Origin: Chrysemys picta bellii
Lineage: Eukaryota; Chordata; Testudines; Emydidae
Assembly: GCF_011386835.1 (NCBI RefSeq)
Contig: NC_088798.1
Coordinates: 2,666,001-2,730,000 of the forward strand
Direction of reading: 5' to 3'
DNA: 64,000 nt
Shown: positions 63,601-64,000 of the stretch, piece by piece
How the letters are laid out: each line of letters opens with the position of its first letter
How positions within the stretch are numbered: position 1 is the stretch's first letter
Notes under the pieces: generated by a model
Told to the model about the DNA's origin: nothing
The model's database searches: none
What the model saw: only the letters and a program-made list of their open reading frames with translations
Position numbers and translations under genes: made by a program

Positions 63601-64000
63601 GCTGCAGGGTTGACACTAATAAGTCTGTGGGATACTATCTACTGTTTAAAAGTCAGTAGCATTCAGGACCTAAAGTACTTTGATCAGATGTGCCATCAAC
63701 ATTAATCACCAGCTACTGATGATCTTCTACCAACTACATCTCCCAACCAAATGAGACGCTGCCTAATGCCTTAGCCAACAATTACAACTTAAAAAAACTC
63801 CAGACAGCTTGGCAAGTTAACATACAGATTTATGGGCTACACATCCCTTTAGCCAGCTTTGTAGGGAAAAGGGACCATTCAGGAGATTTGGCATTATTTG
63901 CAAGAGTACCCCAACACAACTGGTACATAAATTTAATGTAATTTTAAATTAGATAGTCGCTCTGCAGTTTGCCTTTGATGACCCGCAACAAGGAAACACT
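63601..64000. other. KIF2C intron, nothing recognised
   Basis: AT-rich sequence to the window edge without an exon or named repeat. Confidence 0.5.

Overview
The window is vertebrate nuclear DNA, almost certainly from a turtle. The evidence is three split genes with GT-AG introns whose products match TMEM53, ARMH1 and KIF2C, plus a repeat population typical of turtles: minus-strand CR1 LINE fragments, tRNA-type SINEs, MIR/L3-like relics, and several short inverted-repeat DNA transposons. There are no bacterial-type operons, CRISPR arrays or phage genes. Most long open frames are read-through of GC-rich minisatellites.

Layout. 1-20 kb: no coding exon found; a GC-rich stretch with three separate minisatellites (2.3, 7.0 and 7.6 kb), one terminal-inverted-repeat (TIR) element and old SINE/LINE relics, then a more AT-rich stretch with repeats and a possible conserved non-coding block near 11.6 kb. 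21.8-28.4 kb: TMEM53 on the minus strand, three coding exons, 274 aa, intact. 28.38-28.7 kb: a CpG-rich divergent promoter with ETS, CCAAT and RFX-like sites. 34.65-50.85 kb: ARMH1 on the plus strand, eleven coding exons that join in frame to 419 aa, with its 5' non-coding exon probably at the shared promoter. 54.3-58.7 kb: the last four coding exons of KIF2C on the minus strand; the motor domain lies beyond the right edge, and 58.7-64 kb is KIF2C intron full of CR1 and other repeats.

How the genes relate. TMEM53 and ARMH1 are head to head around one promoter. Each transcribed side of that promoter carries a kilobase-scale array that is G-rich on the RNA-like strand of the gene it lies in, which is the most striking structural feature here. 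ARMH1 and KIF2C are tail to tail with a CR1 between them. In human, as I recall the locus, KIF2C points the same way as ARMH1, so a local inversion (or an assembly flip) is suggested. The three products have unrelated jobs: nuclear-envelope control of BMP-SMAD signalling, a poorly characterised armadillo-like protein, and a microtubule-depolymerising kinesin.
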